Assembly (NCBI GenBank): GCA_023245865.1
Contig: JAHFJN010000001.1
Location: 612,722-676,721, forward strand
Source: Candidatus Peribacteria bacterium
GTDB lineage: Bacteria > Patescibacteriota > Gracilibacteria > Peribacterales > Peribacteraceae
DNA: 64,000 bases
Direction of reading: 5' to 3'
Below are positions 1 through 8,804 of the stretch, in pieces. Made by a program: the position numbers and the translations under genes. Position 1 is the stretch's first letter. Every line of letters starts with the position of its first letter. Below the pieces are notes generated by a model. The model did not search any database, was not told where the DNA came from, and saw nothing but the letters and a program-made list of their open reading frames with translations.

Positions 1-1629
1 CTTAAAGGTCTCTTGAATTTTTCTGCCATTATTCATGGAACCAGAGAGATCTACGAGAAGCGTAATAGCGTAATCCTCCTCTGTAGGAAGCTCTCTCCGT
101 TCCCATGCCTTGCTCTGCACGGCAGGGACTCCTTTCGCTCTTTCCTGCATCCGCTTGGTCATGTTGATACGCTTGCCTGTGGGGTTCCCTTTAAGCCATT
201 TGCGAGCGCGGCGTTCCGTGAATATCTCGCGCAGATCATTCTCTAGTTCATCAATGATGGGCAGCACTTCTCTGCGTGTTGCTTCGTACACATTGGCATC
301 TTTTCCCAGAAGCTGTTCCACTTGTCTCTTGAACTGTTCCACTTCGGGATGTGGAACGGTTTTCTCAAGATCCTCACCTTCAGAGGAGTCCACATCTTTC
401 TTCACTTCCTTTTTCTGTGCAGCCTCAGGTGTTTGCGAGAGCTTTCCTTGAATGGCATCAGCAATCTCATCCGCAAATTCTTTCAGCGCAGCCTGGGCTT
501 TTTCTTCCAATTCCCTGCGTTCTTCCTCAGGTAACTCCTCAATCGCTTTACGGATTTTTTCTTTCAGGCTCTCAGGCAAGCTATCCAAATCCACAATGCC
601 GACTGGCTTGCCATCGTCGGCTGTAGCTTCAAGAGCGGCCTGTGGCGTTCCTTGTGTTTCCTGCCCGCCCTCTTGCCCCTTCTGAGCCAGTGCTTTGGCA
701 ATGGCCTGAGCCACGGCTTGCTGGATAGCTTCCCCCAAGGCTTGCCGTTCCTCATCGGTGAGGCCATCTATGAACGATGAATCCTCCTTCTGCTGCATGT
801 CCTTCAAAAACTCCTGCATCTCCTCATCTTTTTTGTCTTTCTCAATGAGGGTCTGAAAGAGCGGCCAAACCTCATCACGGTTGATCTCGTAGCTCTGCTT
901 CGAGTACTCGCTAATAACCGCTTCACTTGTGTCTGCTTCTGCCCTGTTTGGATATCTCCACCATGAATCCCTCGCAGCTTCTAATGTCTTTGCTACGACA
1001 TCACGCACCTCTTCAGGAAGATCAGGTGTAAGTTCCGAAGGCTGCTCCTGCACCTCCCTAAACCATTGCTTGATGTACTCAAATCCAGCGAGCATGAAAC
1101 GGGGTCGGAAACCTATTTTCTCTTTGGATTCCTCCTTTGCTTTTTTCTCCTCGTCCATATCTGAGGCATACGCAGCTGCCATCTGCTTTCCAAAGAGAGG
1201 GTAGGCTTCAGCAACGAAGTTATTGATGCGTGGATCTTCAATGGAATTCATCATGAATGGGAATCCAGGTTGCTTCCATGTCTCCAATGGAATGTGATCG
1301 GTGCGTGAAATTCTCCTATGGCCGCCTTCATGCGAAATCACAAATCGCAGATAATCCATCGGTTTCTCCAGCAAATCCTTGGGATCGATCCGCACGATGT
1401 TTTGATCAAAATCCCAATGCCATCCTGCCCCAGGTTCATTCAACTCCACAGGCATGGCGAAGTCCTTTCCGATGAACGATGCGAGAGAGGAAAGAATTTG
1501 CCGTTTCTTCAAAATCTCCGCTTGCTGAGGACCATCAAATGACTTGAGAATTTCCTGTTCGCGGACCGCACGAAATCTACCGTTTTCCTCTCTATCTTCA
1601 TCAGGCCGTCCCCAGTCTGGACGTTTCAT
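1..1629 (-). CDS. VWA-domain protein with N-terminal HExxH motif (partial, runs off left edge)
   Basis: This reading frame stays open from an ATG at 1629 to base 1 (543 codons, no stop), which is why the ORF track lacks it; every track ORF in this stretch is a shadow. The N-terminal part has a zinc-protease-like ISHEGGHRRISR motif (about residues 98-109) followed by NSIEDPRINNF, where metallopeptidases of this type often supply a third ligand. The middle is an acidic, Lys/Glu-rich, largely helical linker (about 230-400). The C-terminal end enters a von Willebrand A domain: LLVDLSGSMNN has the DxSxS metal-binding motif at about residue 530. The arrangement resembles CobT/CoxE-like VWA proteins, which usually work beside a MoxR-type AAA+ ATPase; any partner would lie left of the window. 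Substrate unknown. The frame and VWA call are solid; protease activity is inference. Confidence 0.85.
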   Translation of the reverse strand, partial: MKRPDWGRPDEDREENGRFRAVREQEILKSFDGPQQAEILKKRQILSSLASFIGKDFAMPVELNEPGAGWHWDFDQNIVRIDPKDLLEKPMDYLRFVISHEGGHRRISRTDHIPLETWKQPGFPFMMNSIEDPRINNFVAEAYPLFGKQMAAAYASDMDEEKKAKEESKEKIGFRPRFMLAGFEYIKQWFREVQEQPSELTPDLPEEVRDVVAKTLEAARDSWWRYPNRAEADTSEAVISEYSKQSYEINRDEVWPLFQTLIEKDKKDEEMQEFLKDMQQKEDSSFIDGLTDEERQALGEAIQQAVAQAIAKALAQKGQEGGQETQGTPQAALEATADDGKPVGIVDLDSLPESLKEKIRKAIEELPEEERRELEEKAQAALKEFADEIADAIQGKLSQTPEAAQKKEVKKDVDSSEGEDLEKTVPHPEVEQFKRQVEQLLGKDANVYEATRREVLPIIDELENDLREIFTERRARKWLKGNPTGKRINMTKRMQERAKGVPAVQSKAWERRELPTEEDYAITLLVDLSGSMNNGRKIQETFK

Positions 1630-1756
1630 ACATTATATTTTACTGTATTACTACGAATAAATCAAGCTAGAAAGCCCGAATGAGCGTGTTCTACCGCAGT
1701 CAGTCATGAATTCACATGCTGACTGTAAGATGTCGGGTAAAGGGCTTTTATCTGTT

Positions 1757-1972
1757 TTATCGCCCTTTCTTTCCTCTCTTGGGTTTCTGCGATGCCTTCC
1801 GTTCGCGTTCGCGCTGGAAGGCCAGAATATCGCTCTCCAAGAAGACTTTTCCCGTAGAGATTTTCTGACACCTCATTTTCCCCGTCTCTACCAGGTAATC
1901 AATGTACTGACGGGAAACCTTGAGATACTTCATCACATCTCCCATGCCCATGAGTTTGGGAAGTTCTTGCAT
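1757..1972 (-). CDS. Excisionase-like helix-turn-helix protein (HTH_17/MerR-like)
   Basis: A 71-residue protein with the pattern GMGDVMKYLKVSRQYIDYLVETGKMRCQKISTGKVFLESDILAFQ. This is the small winged-helix fold of excisionase (Xis)/HTH_17 proteins: a helix-turn-helix around VSRQYIDYL, then a short wing and a helix. A basic tail (KPKRGKKGR) could add non-specific DNA contact. It lies 3' of the tyrosine recombinase and is clearly paralogous to the gene at 3138-3365 (shared VSRQY(I/V)D, ESD(I/V)LA). Such proteins steer recombination direction or repress element promoters. Which role applies here cannot be read from the sequence. Confidence 0.8.
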   Translation of the reverse strand: MQELPKLMGMGDVMKYLKVSRQYIDYLVETGKMRCQKISTGKVFLESDILAFQRERERKASQKPKRGKKGR

Positions 1973-2147
1973 AGCGCAACAAGCTTGTCTTCTTACGCTA
2001 TCGCTGATGTGTGTTTATAGCAGTTGCTGTATAGCAGTATAAAAATAGCTCTCCGTACTGATTTTTAGGAAGGCTATTGGTATTGGAGTCTATATAGTTG
2101 CAACAAAAATTGTATTTCACAGAACACAAATACTGCGCTATCCAAGC
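1973..2147. promoter_or_regulatory. AT-rich intergenic stretch with repeated TATAGCAG motifs
   Basis: This gap separates the recombinase 3' end from the start of the small HTH gene. It holds two copies of TATAGCAG on the plus strand (around 2018-2036), next to an AT-rich TATAAAAAT run whose complement could supply a -10 box for the HTH gene at 1972. The repeated motif resembles half of the TTGCTATATAGCAA palindrome upstream of the thermonuclease gene at 10855. A shared regulator, perhaps one of the HTH proteins, is possible but unproven. Confidence 0.35.
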
Positions 2148-3065
2148 CTACTGAACGTGGATCGGCTGCATCATCACAGCGTGATTCTTAAGTCTGTCCA
2201 AGTTATGAAAGTATCTCTGGGTAGTGGCGGGGTTGGAATGTCGCGCAAAATCCTGCGCTGCAATGAGGGTTGCTCCTCCATTGATGAGATGAGTGATGGA
2301 AGAATGTCTCAGTGAATGAGTGCTGACATGCGGATGATCAATACCAAGCCCTTTTAGCCGTACCTTGACCATATGCTGGATACTGCGCCTCGCAATCCGC
2401 TCTTTTGCGCGGTGGGTTGTGCCTACAAATAAAGGATCTGCTTCTTGAAGTGTGCCGCGTGTTTCTAAGTATGATTTGATAGTTGTATTCACATCATCTC
2501 GAATACGGGTATCGATGTTCTTGCCTCCCTTGCCCCGCACTTTCAATACTAAACAGCCATCAGTTTGTACTAAGTCTCCGATATTTGCTCGTGTGATCTC
2601 ACAAACTCGTAGGCCATTTATGAGGAGAAGGGCGATGATCGCCTTATCCCTTTTTCCTCTAATGCTTGTAGATTCAATGGAGCTGAGAAGATGATTGCAC
2701 TCAGCCAAACTTAAGATTTCCCTTGTTGTCTCATTACTGACTTTGGGAAGCTTCAGCCCAGATGCAGGATTGATTGGAATAACGCCCTGCTCGTAAAGAA
2801 AACAGAAAAGCCTTCGCAAAACTGTCAGCTTCTTTGCGATAGTTGCTGGCTTTAATCCTCTGTTTTCCAGTCCCTCTTTATATCCAATTAGATCATGCAG
2901 AGTCACCTCTGCTGCCCTCTTCTTTATGGCTCGATAAAAAAGCTCAACCTCTGCTCTATAGTCACGCTTTGTGTTGAAGCAGGACTGGTTACGGATAAAA
3001 GAAAGGACATGATCTGAAGATGGCTCTACCATGGTTGTCACTGCCCGCGTGGTGATCATCTGCAT
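2148..3065 (-). CDS. Tyrosine recombinase / integrase
   Basis: A 305-residue XerC/D-like site-specific recombinase. An N-terminal SAM-like core-binding domain (about 15-100) precedes the catalytic domain. The full catalytic set is visible: Arg in INGLRVCEI (about 153), Lys in KVRGKGGKN (about 179), His-x-x-Arg in STHSLRHSS (250/253), His in FARHSNPATT (about 276) and the nucleophilic Tyr in TQRYFHNL (about 285). The length matches Xer and ICE/phage integrases. Flanking small HTH proteins on both sides and surrounding accessory genes suggest the recombinase of a mobile element. It is not likely to be the housekeeping XerC/D. I could not identify att core repeats by eye. Confidence 0.92.
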   Translation of the reverse strand: MQMITTRAVTTMVEPSSDHVLSFIRNQSCFNTKRDYRAEVELFYRAIKKRAAEVTLHDLIGYKEGLENRGLKPATIAKKLTVLRRLFCFLYEQGVIPINPASGLKLPKVSNETTREILSLAECNHLLSSIESTSIRGKRDKAIIALLLINGLRVCEITRANIGDLVQTDGCLVLKVRGKGGKNIDTRIRDDVNTTIKSYLETRGTLQEADPLFVGTTHRAKERIARRSIQHMVKVRLKGLGIDHPHVSTHSLRHSSITHLINGGATLIAAQDFARHSNPATTQRYFHNLDRLKNHAVMMQPIHVQ

Positions 3066-3084
3066 GGCTGTAGCCTATCATATT

Positions 3085-3101
3085 GTTGGCTTGTAGCCAA
3101 C
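3085..3101. promoter_or_regulatory. Inverted repeat in divergent int/HTH promoter region
   Basis: GTTGGCT-TGT-AGCCAAC is a perfect 7-bp inverted repeat with a 3-base spacer. It lies in the 72-bp gap between the divergently read recombinase (start 3065) and the HTH gene (start 3138). The position suits an operator that would control both genes, plausibly bound by the adjacent HTH protein. No T-tract follows, so a terminator is unlikely. Confidence 0.45.
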
Positions 3102-3137
3102 TATTATTAAAAGGCCATTGGAAGCAAAATAGTAGGC

Positions 3138-3365
3138 ATGAAGCAAACAATGCAAAAGGCGATGGGCAGAACAGATGTGGCTGAGTATCTGGGCGTATCA
3201 CGTCAATATGTGGACAGGCTGGTGAAGGAATCAAAGCTGCCTTTTCAGGAAACATCAGCAGGAATGATTTTTATGGAGAGCGATGTATTGGCCTACAAAA
3301 AAGAGCGAATGGAGAAGGCAAAGAGTGACACGCGCATTCGCCTGAAGAAGAGCAGAAGTAAATGA
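3138..3365 (+). CDS. Excisionase-like helix-turn-helix protein (HTH_17/MerR-like)
   Basis: A 75-residue protein with GRTDVAEYLGVSRQYVDRLVKESKLPFQETSAGMIFMESDVLAYKK, the HTH_17/Xis fold, followed by a Lys/Arg-rich tail. It is divergent from the recombinase and paralogous to the HTH protein at 1757-1972, so the recombinase is bracketed by two related DNA-binding proteins. The shared intergenic inverted repeat could be its target. A role in excision control or as element repressor fits the context. Confidence 0.82.
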   Translation: MKQTMQKAMGRTDVAEYLGVSRQYVDRLVKESKLPFQETSAGMIFMESDVLAYKKERMEKAKSDTRIRLKKSRSK

Positions 3366-3407
3366 AGGCTCTTGACTAATTCACATAAATGTATATTATG
3401 TAATAAT

Positions 3408-3869
3408 ATGACTCATCCTGATGATCCTCAGCAAGCTGATATAGAAAAGACTCCTACTTCTCCTGAGAACACAGATTCCACGGCAGAAGTAGGTTTACAG
3501 AAAGTAACCAAAGACGCTATTGGGGATGCGCTAGACCCTGTTTTAGCACGCAAAGAGCAGAAACTCGGAGTGCTTTCTGCAAAGCGTGAATCCAAGGAAT
3601 TAAGCCCCTATGATTTCGATTTGAACTACATCTATCAGCTGAATGAAGCAGGGTTGCCCCTTACTCGGAAGGACATGCTGCATGAGACAGGCAATCAGGC
3701 TCTTGTCCTCACGCGAGAGGATTTTGAAGTACTGGGCTGTTTAGATTTCATTCACGCTTCAGGGGAGAGAATGGTGATCGAGGCAGAAAGCCTCGATCCT
3801 AAAGACGTGTTCATTCTCTATCCACATGAAGTAGGTGATCAAGAAAAAAGCGATGAGGCAGCTCAATAA
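3408..3869 (+). CDS. Hypothetical acidic protein of the mobile region
   Basis: About 153 residues from the ATG at 3408; the track start at 3372 is a TTG that overlaps an AT-rich leader and looks less likely. The N-terminal 40 residues are disordered (Pro/Glu/Thr-rich). The rest looks folded, with YDFDLNYIYQLNEAGLPLTRKDMLHETGNQALVLTREDF and an acidic end. I do not recognise a family. It follows the HTH gene by about 40 bases on the same strand and may be cotranscribed. No signal peptide or membrane segment is visible. Confidence 0.6.
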   Translation: MTHPDDPQQADIEKTPTSPENTDSTAEVGLQKVTKDAIGDALDPVLARKEQKLGVLSAKRESKELSPYDFDLNYIYQLNEAGLPLTRKDMLHETGNQALVLTREDFEVLGCLDFIHASGERMVIEAESLDPKDVFILYPHEVGDQEKSDEAAQ

Positions 3870-4216
3870 TATTAGAAGGATGTAAAGTATGAACCTCCGA
3901 GGGAAAAACTGGTTACTCCTCTCCATAAGCCGTGTCCTTACGAAGGGGCATTAAGTGAAATAGACGGTGTGCAGTTGTGATTAAACGTCACTTCTTTTTG
4001 CTCTTACTTTCTCTTTTCTCCTTCTCCACTTCAAGTTCGTGCAATCTGCCCTCATGATGAGCCGACGTTTGATGTTTGCGAGTAAGCGAAAATAATCGAT
4101 CCCTGCCTGTCGCTGTTTAGGGGTAAGTGTCATAAAGATCAAAGGAAGATAAACCTGCACACCGTCCTTCCAACGATATCGCCATTGCGCAGTACGAACC
4201 TTAGGTGCAATAAAAT
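3870..4216. other. 347-bp gap with one possible small ORF and no clear gene
   Basis: Between two converging genes. The plus strand has only a 21-codon ORF from about 3889 (MNLRGKNW...) preceded by AAGGA, too short to judge. The minus strand has a longer open frame listed separately (3981-4133). No terminator hairpin with a T-tract, tRNA or repeat is obvious. Confidence 0.4.
3981..4133 (-). CDS. Possible small basic protein (50 aa, below ORF-track cutoff)
   Basis: Reads MTLTPKQRQAGIDYFRLLAN then a strongly basic tail (RRRKEKVRAKRSDV). The same frame stays open upstream to the helicase stop and gives protein-like sequence (VRTAQWRYRWKDGVQVYLPL), but no ATG precedes 4133. A real gene with a non-ATG start, or a gene remnant, are both possible. 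No family recognised. Confidence 0.35.
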   Translation of the reverse strand: MTLTPKQRQAGIDYFRLLANIKRRLIMRADCTNLKWRRRKEKVRAKRSDV

Positions 4217-7200
4217 TTAATCACCGATGCGGATCTTCTCCGTGTTTTTACACTTGGGATAGTTGCTGCATCCAAAGAACACTCCATACCGTCCTTTCTT
4301 GGGTTTCATCGTGCCTCCGCAGCTAGGAAGAGGACACTCATAAGACTCTAAGCTCTTGATATCTATGCTTTCCGTCTTCTTCTTTTGCATTTCCCTCGCG
4401 TTCGTCTTCGCTCCGCACTCGCTGCATTCAAAATAAACTCCAAACTTACCATTCTTCCAAATGGTTATACCGTTGCATTCGTCACACAGAGGATTTTCTT
4501 GTTCATGGATGTTGCTGCCTTTTGTTCCAGATGGAGTGCAGACCAGTTGGGATATCTGGCTGCATGTTTTCTTTCCAGGGATTCTCAACATGCTTTCCGA
4601 TGAGTTGGTATGAGAGAGGATATTGAGTGATCCATGCCAAAGTATTGAGTCATCAATCACGCAAATCTTTTCGTGCATCTTGGAGCGCAGATCAATAGTC
4701 ACGCCTGCATCTATAAGAGCCTGTACGGCAGGTGTAAGCCCATTCGCCATGATCTCTCCCAATTCATCAATAGGGCGCATCACCAAACGTATGGTTACTC
4801 CGCGCCTCTGGGCATCCTTAAAGAGTTCTACCCACCTGCTAAGGCCGTTGAGGGTTACGAAGGGTGAGAAGATCGTGATGGATTTCTTTGCCTTCTGAAT
4901 GTCCTGCGTGAATGCAGGATAGAAACTGCCCTCATTGAAAGCCCCTGCGCTATCCATATCGAGCTTAAGTTTTGTCTTTGTGATGCGCTCAAGAGCGTCA
5001 TGCCAGTCCTGATCTCCAATCGGTAGCAGATCGCGCACATCAAGCGGTGAGCCATGCTTCTCAAAGTATTTAAGAATGCTCAACACGAGCATGTCATCCT
5101 CAGCCGTTCTTCTCAAGAACTCAAAATTGGCTACCAGAATGACATGCTCTTTAGCTCTACTGAAAGCCACATTCAATAACCTGCCGCCCTCCTCCTCTCT
5201 TTGCGTTGCTGAGAGGAATTTACCTAAGCGCACACCCTCTGAGTCCGTGAGATCAATAATCATTGTCTCCTTTTCGTTCCCTTGGAATCTATGAACAGTA
5301 GAGGCAAATGTTGCTGGCCTTCCCAATTTATCTTCTACAAGTGAAGCTATGAGTTTCGTCTGAGCGGAATAGGGAGAGACGATTCCCAGCGTTGTATTTT
5401 CCTCATCTGCTTTCGGCAGGTATTTCTTCTGCGCGAAGAACGAGACGATGTTGCGGATGAGCAACGCATGGAACAGGTTATAGCGCGAATACCCTCCCAA
5501 CTTCATGGAAGCCCAGGGATGGAAAGTAGAGGTATCAATATAGAGAAGATGTTCTTTGGACAGAGGCATCTTTGAGACGTTCTTTTTTACACTCTCATCT
5601 GGAATCAGAGGATGATCGTAGTAAAAATGCTCATTGATACAGTCACAGATGGTTTTCTTCATGCGGAATTGTATTTGGAGCGCACAAAGGTACTCAGGCA
5701 GCTTCTTGGACTGCACCTTCTTAGGAATGCCAGCCATCTCAAATACGTCCTTCTTAAGCCATTCTAGAGCCTTTGGCTCGTTGGACATGACGATGGGTGA
5801 AAGCTGCCTGAAATCCCCAGCGATGACCACAGACTGCGTAGCAAGCCCACAAGCGTAGTACGTCATGGGCAGCATTACCATTGAAGCCTCATCCACGATT
5901 ACTACATCAAACTCTCTATGCAGATGAGATTCCAAGAATGTTCTGTAAACGGTGGTGGCTAAGATGCGGCAGTTCTTGAGCACCTGCTCTCGCATGGCGG
6001 CCAGTTGAGTATCAATTTCTTTCAATTGGAGACGCAAATTCTCTAGCTGCTTCTCCGTAGTGGAGATCGCGGAAGGGTAAGATGAAACATTGGGATGTTC
6101 CTTAAGGTTTGCTTGGATGTTTTTCAGCAGTTCTTCCGTCTCTTTGGCCTCTTTCCCCGCATGAGCCACAGCCTTATCAATCTCTGCCGCTGCATCAATG
6201 CAGGACTTACGCATGATATCCACCTGTCCCATCTGTCGCATGATCTTCTCTGGATGCAAACCCATCACCATGCGCTTGAGTGAGCCAGCACTCTTTGCTC
6301 GTTCCAGCTTTTCTTCCAGCGCGTCTTTTTTGCTCTGATACAGAGAGATTTTTGACGATAGCCCAGCACGTTTCTGTTGATTGGCGTGAAGATTCTTTGC
6401 AGCATAGTCCGCATTCTTTTCAACATCTTTGAGCGTCTGATGAAAACGAATAGCTTCTTGCATCGGTTGTATTTGCCCCTCTAGGTGTGAGATTTCCAGC
6501 ACGAGCTTCTGCCTTTCTCCCTGTAGTCCTTCGCTCAGACGTTCCACGATCTCATCAATGAGTACTTGTTTCCCATGCTTCTCAATCAATTCCTCCTTCA
6601 TGGCTGGCCCCAAACGGATAACTGTGCCGCGCTGATACTCCTCATCTGTCACTAAGCGCTCTGCTACTTTTTCCAAAGCGGTATCCACGGCAATATTCGT
6701 ATTGGATACGAGCAGTACAGAAAGGCCTTTGCGATAGAACCCCTCTACGACACGCGCCAATGTTGTGGTCTTCCCTGTTCCAGGCGGCCCCCAGACGTAA
6801 GTAACCTCGCTACCAAGTGATCGGCGGATGATTCTCTGCTTCTCCTCATTCATTCCTTCAAGTAGCAATGCCTCATCTAGCTCAGCATCCGCAGAGGCGA
6901 TATGGCCCTCTCCAATAGCCTTCCTAGCGAGCGTAGTGTTGAAAGCAGCCTCTCCGCTCTGCACTTCGCTTAGACGCTCCTTAAGGCGTTCTAAGAGGAA
7001 GGAGTTATCAATAATGATACGTGCACTTGAGATTGAATCTCCCAAGTCAGCTTCTAAGGCGACTATAAGCACGCCTTCGTTCGTGGAAACAATGATTCCT
7101 GGGATGTCGTCTTTCCCACAGGCAAGACGTATGGGCGAGTCATCCTTCAATTGAGTACCTTCAATATCCTCTGAGAGAGGGAAGCGATAGAGGGTATTTG

Positions 7201-7321
7201 TTCCCTCAGTCTGAAGGCGCTCACCTCCGCGCACAGTAATCTGCTGGGAGTTGCCCTTCTTGCGAATGGCGGCAACCTCTAGGCCTAGAGCCTCAATCAT
7301 GTTTGTCAGATTGTCTGCCAT
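4217..7321 (-). CDS. SF1 (UPF1-like) helicase fused to PLD-like domain and topoisomerase-type zinc fingers
   Basis: 1034 residues. The helicase core has Walker A GPPGTGKTTT (about 178-187), Walker B VIVDEASM (about 475-482), motif III AGDFRQLSP (about 501), motif V STVHRFQGNEKETMIIDL (about 674) and motif VI LLNVAFSRAKEHVILV (about 715), matching AAA_11/AAA_12 UPF1-type helicases. A long coiled-coil insertion (about 260-450) lies between motifs Ia and II. Residues about 800-915 form a single phospholipase D-type unit with HEKICVIDDSILWHGSLN (HKD-like). The C-terminus has two topoisomerase-I-like C4 zinc fingers (CDECNG...CSECG and CPLPSCGG...CSNYPKC). Such a protein could unwind and cut nucleic acid. 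Its place in an integrase-bearing island fits element maintenance or defence, but neither is shown. Only one HKD half-site is present, so a nuclease would have to dimerise. Confidence 0.88.
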   Translation of the reverse strand: MADNLTNMIEALGLEVAAIRKKGNSQQITVRGGERLQTEGTNTLYRFPLSEDIEGTQLKDDSPIRLACGKDDIPGIIVSTNEGVLIVALEADLGDSISSARIIIDNSFLLERLKERLSEVQSGEAAFNTTLARKAIGEGHIASADAELDEALLLEGMNEEKQRIIRRSLGSEVTYVWGPPGTGKTTTLARVVEGFYRKGLSVLLVSNTNIAVDTALEKVAERLVTDEEYQRGTVIRLGPAMKEELIEKHGKQVLIDEIVERLSEGLQGERQKLVLEISHLEGQIQPMQEAIRFHQTLKDVEKNADYAAKNLHANQQKRAGLSSKISLYQSKKDALEEKLERAKSAGSLKRMVMGLHPEKIMRQMGQVDIMRKSCIDAAAEIDKAVAHAGKEAKETEELLKNIQANLKEHPNVSSYPSAISTTEKQLENLRLQLKEIDTQLAAMREQVLKNCRILATTVYRTFLESHLHREFDVVIVDEASMVMLPMTYYACGLATQSVVIAGDFRQLSPIVMSNEPKALEWLKKDVFEMAGIPKKVQSKKLPEYLCALQIQFRMKKTICDCINEHFYYDHPLIPDESVKKNVSKMPLSKEHLLYIDTSTFHPWASMKLGGYSRYNLFHALLIRNIVSFFAQKKYLPKADEENTTLGIVSPYSAQTKLIASLVEDKLGRPATFASTVHRFQGNEKETMIIDLTDSEGVRLGKFLSATQREEEGGRLLNVAFSRAKEHVILVANFEFLRRTAEDDMLVLSILKYFEKHGSPLDVRDLLPIGDQDWHDALERITKTKLKLDMDSAGAFNEGSFYPAFTQDIQKAKKSITIFSPFVTLNGLSRWVELFKDAQRRGVTIRLVMRPIDELGEIMANGLTPAVQALIDAGVTIDLRSKMHEKICVIDDSILWHGSLNILSHTNSSESMLRIPGKKTCSQISQLVCTPSGTKGSNIHEQENPLCDECNGITIWKNGKFGVYFECSECGAKTNAREMQKKKTESIDIKSLESYECPLPSCGGTMKPKKGRYGVFFGCSNYPKCKNTEKIRIGD

Positions 7322-7421
7322 GAAGAAGGGAGAACTATGACTTCTTAGGCAGAAATTTTAATCTTAGAATTCTGTCTGAGACTCATACTCATAATGCTCG
7401 AAGTATTGCACAGAATGTCGG

Positions 7422-8801
7422 TTATGGGACATAGATCTTCTTTGCGACGGTTCCATCGCCGCTGGCATAGATGAGTATGAAGTCCTGCTGATCTCTTGGC
7501 AGGATGAAAGCCACTGCACCATCGGTGTAGGACCCAGGCTGGAGGTTCACAGCATCGAAGTAATTGCCCAGGCTGTAGGTCGCAGACTCATGCGTATAGG
7601 CACGTCCCTGTGCGTCCATGATGGTGATGTAGTTAGGGTTCGCGTGAATGACATTGCTTCCGACATTCTTCACAAACACCCCAACACGGACATAGGAATA
7701 ATCCTTTGGACTATTTACACAGCTATAACTCAGACAGTTGCTACGGATTGTCTCTTTGTATGCCGCGACTTGGACATCTCCATTGCCTTCGTACTGGTTC
7801 ATGCTCTCCTTGAGATCCTGGATACGCTTTTTCTCGGCTTCCGCAGCCAATCGTTTCTGTTCCTTCTCTTGATCAGCTGCGACGCGCTTCTCATCAAATT
7901 TGAGGTTCTTCACTTCAATTTCTTTTGAACCATTCGCGTAGCCGTCTGCCTTGGCTGTAATCGCGTACTTGTTTGTCTGCGCGTTGTAAGCAGTATCGAA
8001 TGCTATGAGTAATGAACCGCTGCCATTGGCATTGAGAGTAACGCTCTGCTCATCCTTACCCTTCACGGTAACGGTTGTACCTGGCAATCCGTTTAGTTGC
8101 AGCTCAAACTTTGAGTTTCCTGTTTCCAATACGGAATTAGTCACATTTATAGTCGCGCTCTTTCGCTGAAAGACACTTTCAGCTCTAGTTTCAACAACCT
8201 TTGGATTGAACCTTCCACCTGTGACAGTAGCAACAATTTCGATCTTTCCCGTGTCAGTCCCACTTGGCGCATCAAGGGCAACCTTGAAAGTATCTCCGTC
8301 CATTTGAACAGGCTTGCCGTTCACGGAAAGCTCTAATTTGCAGGGGCAGCTTGTAGCTGCCTTTCCTGTTATCTCAACGCTATTTCCTGTGAACTCATAC
8401 TTCTCACTTAGCTCCATTGCGGCGCTCCTAGGCGCGTTGTAGCCCCTCACAGCGACTATTAATATGAAGACAGCGGCAATCGGTACCACAATTTTCCAAT
8501 GTCTCTTGGAGAAGGCAAAGATACCGAGAAGCCAACGCTTAAGTTTCGCTCGAAGTGCGGGTTTCTTATAGAGATACCAGATCACAATTCCTGGAATAGT
8601 GATATACCACAGGAGGATGCTGGCTAATCCAATGAGACACCAAACCAAGACTTTAGGGGAAATCTTGATATCTCCTGTCTTCTTTTGCAGTGTGGATTTC
8701 TGTTGTTGTTGGACTGGGAGATCTTCTCCGCAGTGTTTACAGCGAATTGCATCCTTCTTTATTTCCTCAGCACAAAAAGGACATTTTTTGGTATCAGCCA
8801 T
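7422..8801 (-). CDS. Zinc-ribbon membrane protein with C-terminal DUF4352-like domain
   Basis: 459 residues. The N-terminus is a double-CxxC zinc ribbon (CPFCAEEIKKDAIRCKHCGE). Two hydrophobic segments follow (about 45-75 and 95-115). The outer part is built of beta-rich, Ig-like segments (about 130-290), a charged helix (RVAADQEKEQKRLAAEAEKK) and a C-terminal DUF4352-like beta domain (VRVGVFVKNVGSNVIHANPNYITIMDAQGRAYTH) that in other bacteria is extracellular. It is four bases from the next zinc-ribbon gene and shares its N-terminal ribbon, so the two were probably duplicated and act together in the envelope. Function unknown. Confidence 0.75.
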   Translation of the reverse strand: MADTKKCPFCAEEIKKDAIRCKHCGEDLPVQQQQKSTLQKKTGDIKISPKVLVWCLIGLASILLWYITIPGIVIWYLYKKPALRAKLKRWLLGIFAFSKRHWKIVVPIAAVFILIVAVRGYNAPRSAAMELSEKYEFTGNSVEITGKAATSCPCKLELSVNGKPVQMDGDTFKVALDAPSGTDTGKIEIVATVTGGRFNPKVVETRAESVFQRKSATINVTNSVLETGNSKFELQLNGLPGTTVTVKGKDEQSVTLNANGSGSLLIAFDTAYNAQTNKYAITAKADGYANGSKEIEVKNLKFDEKRVAADQEKEQKRLAAEAEKKRIQDLKESMNQYEGNGDVQVAAYKETIRSNCLSYSCVNSPKDYSYVRVGVFVKNVGSNVIHANPNYITIMDAQGRAYTHESATYSLGNYFDAVNLQPGSYTDGAVAFILPRDQQDFILIYASGDGTVAKKIYVP

Positions 8802-8804
8802 AGG

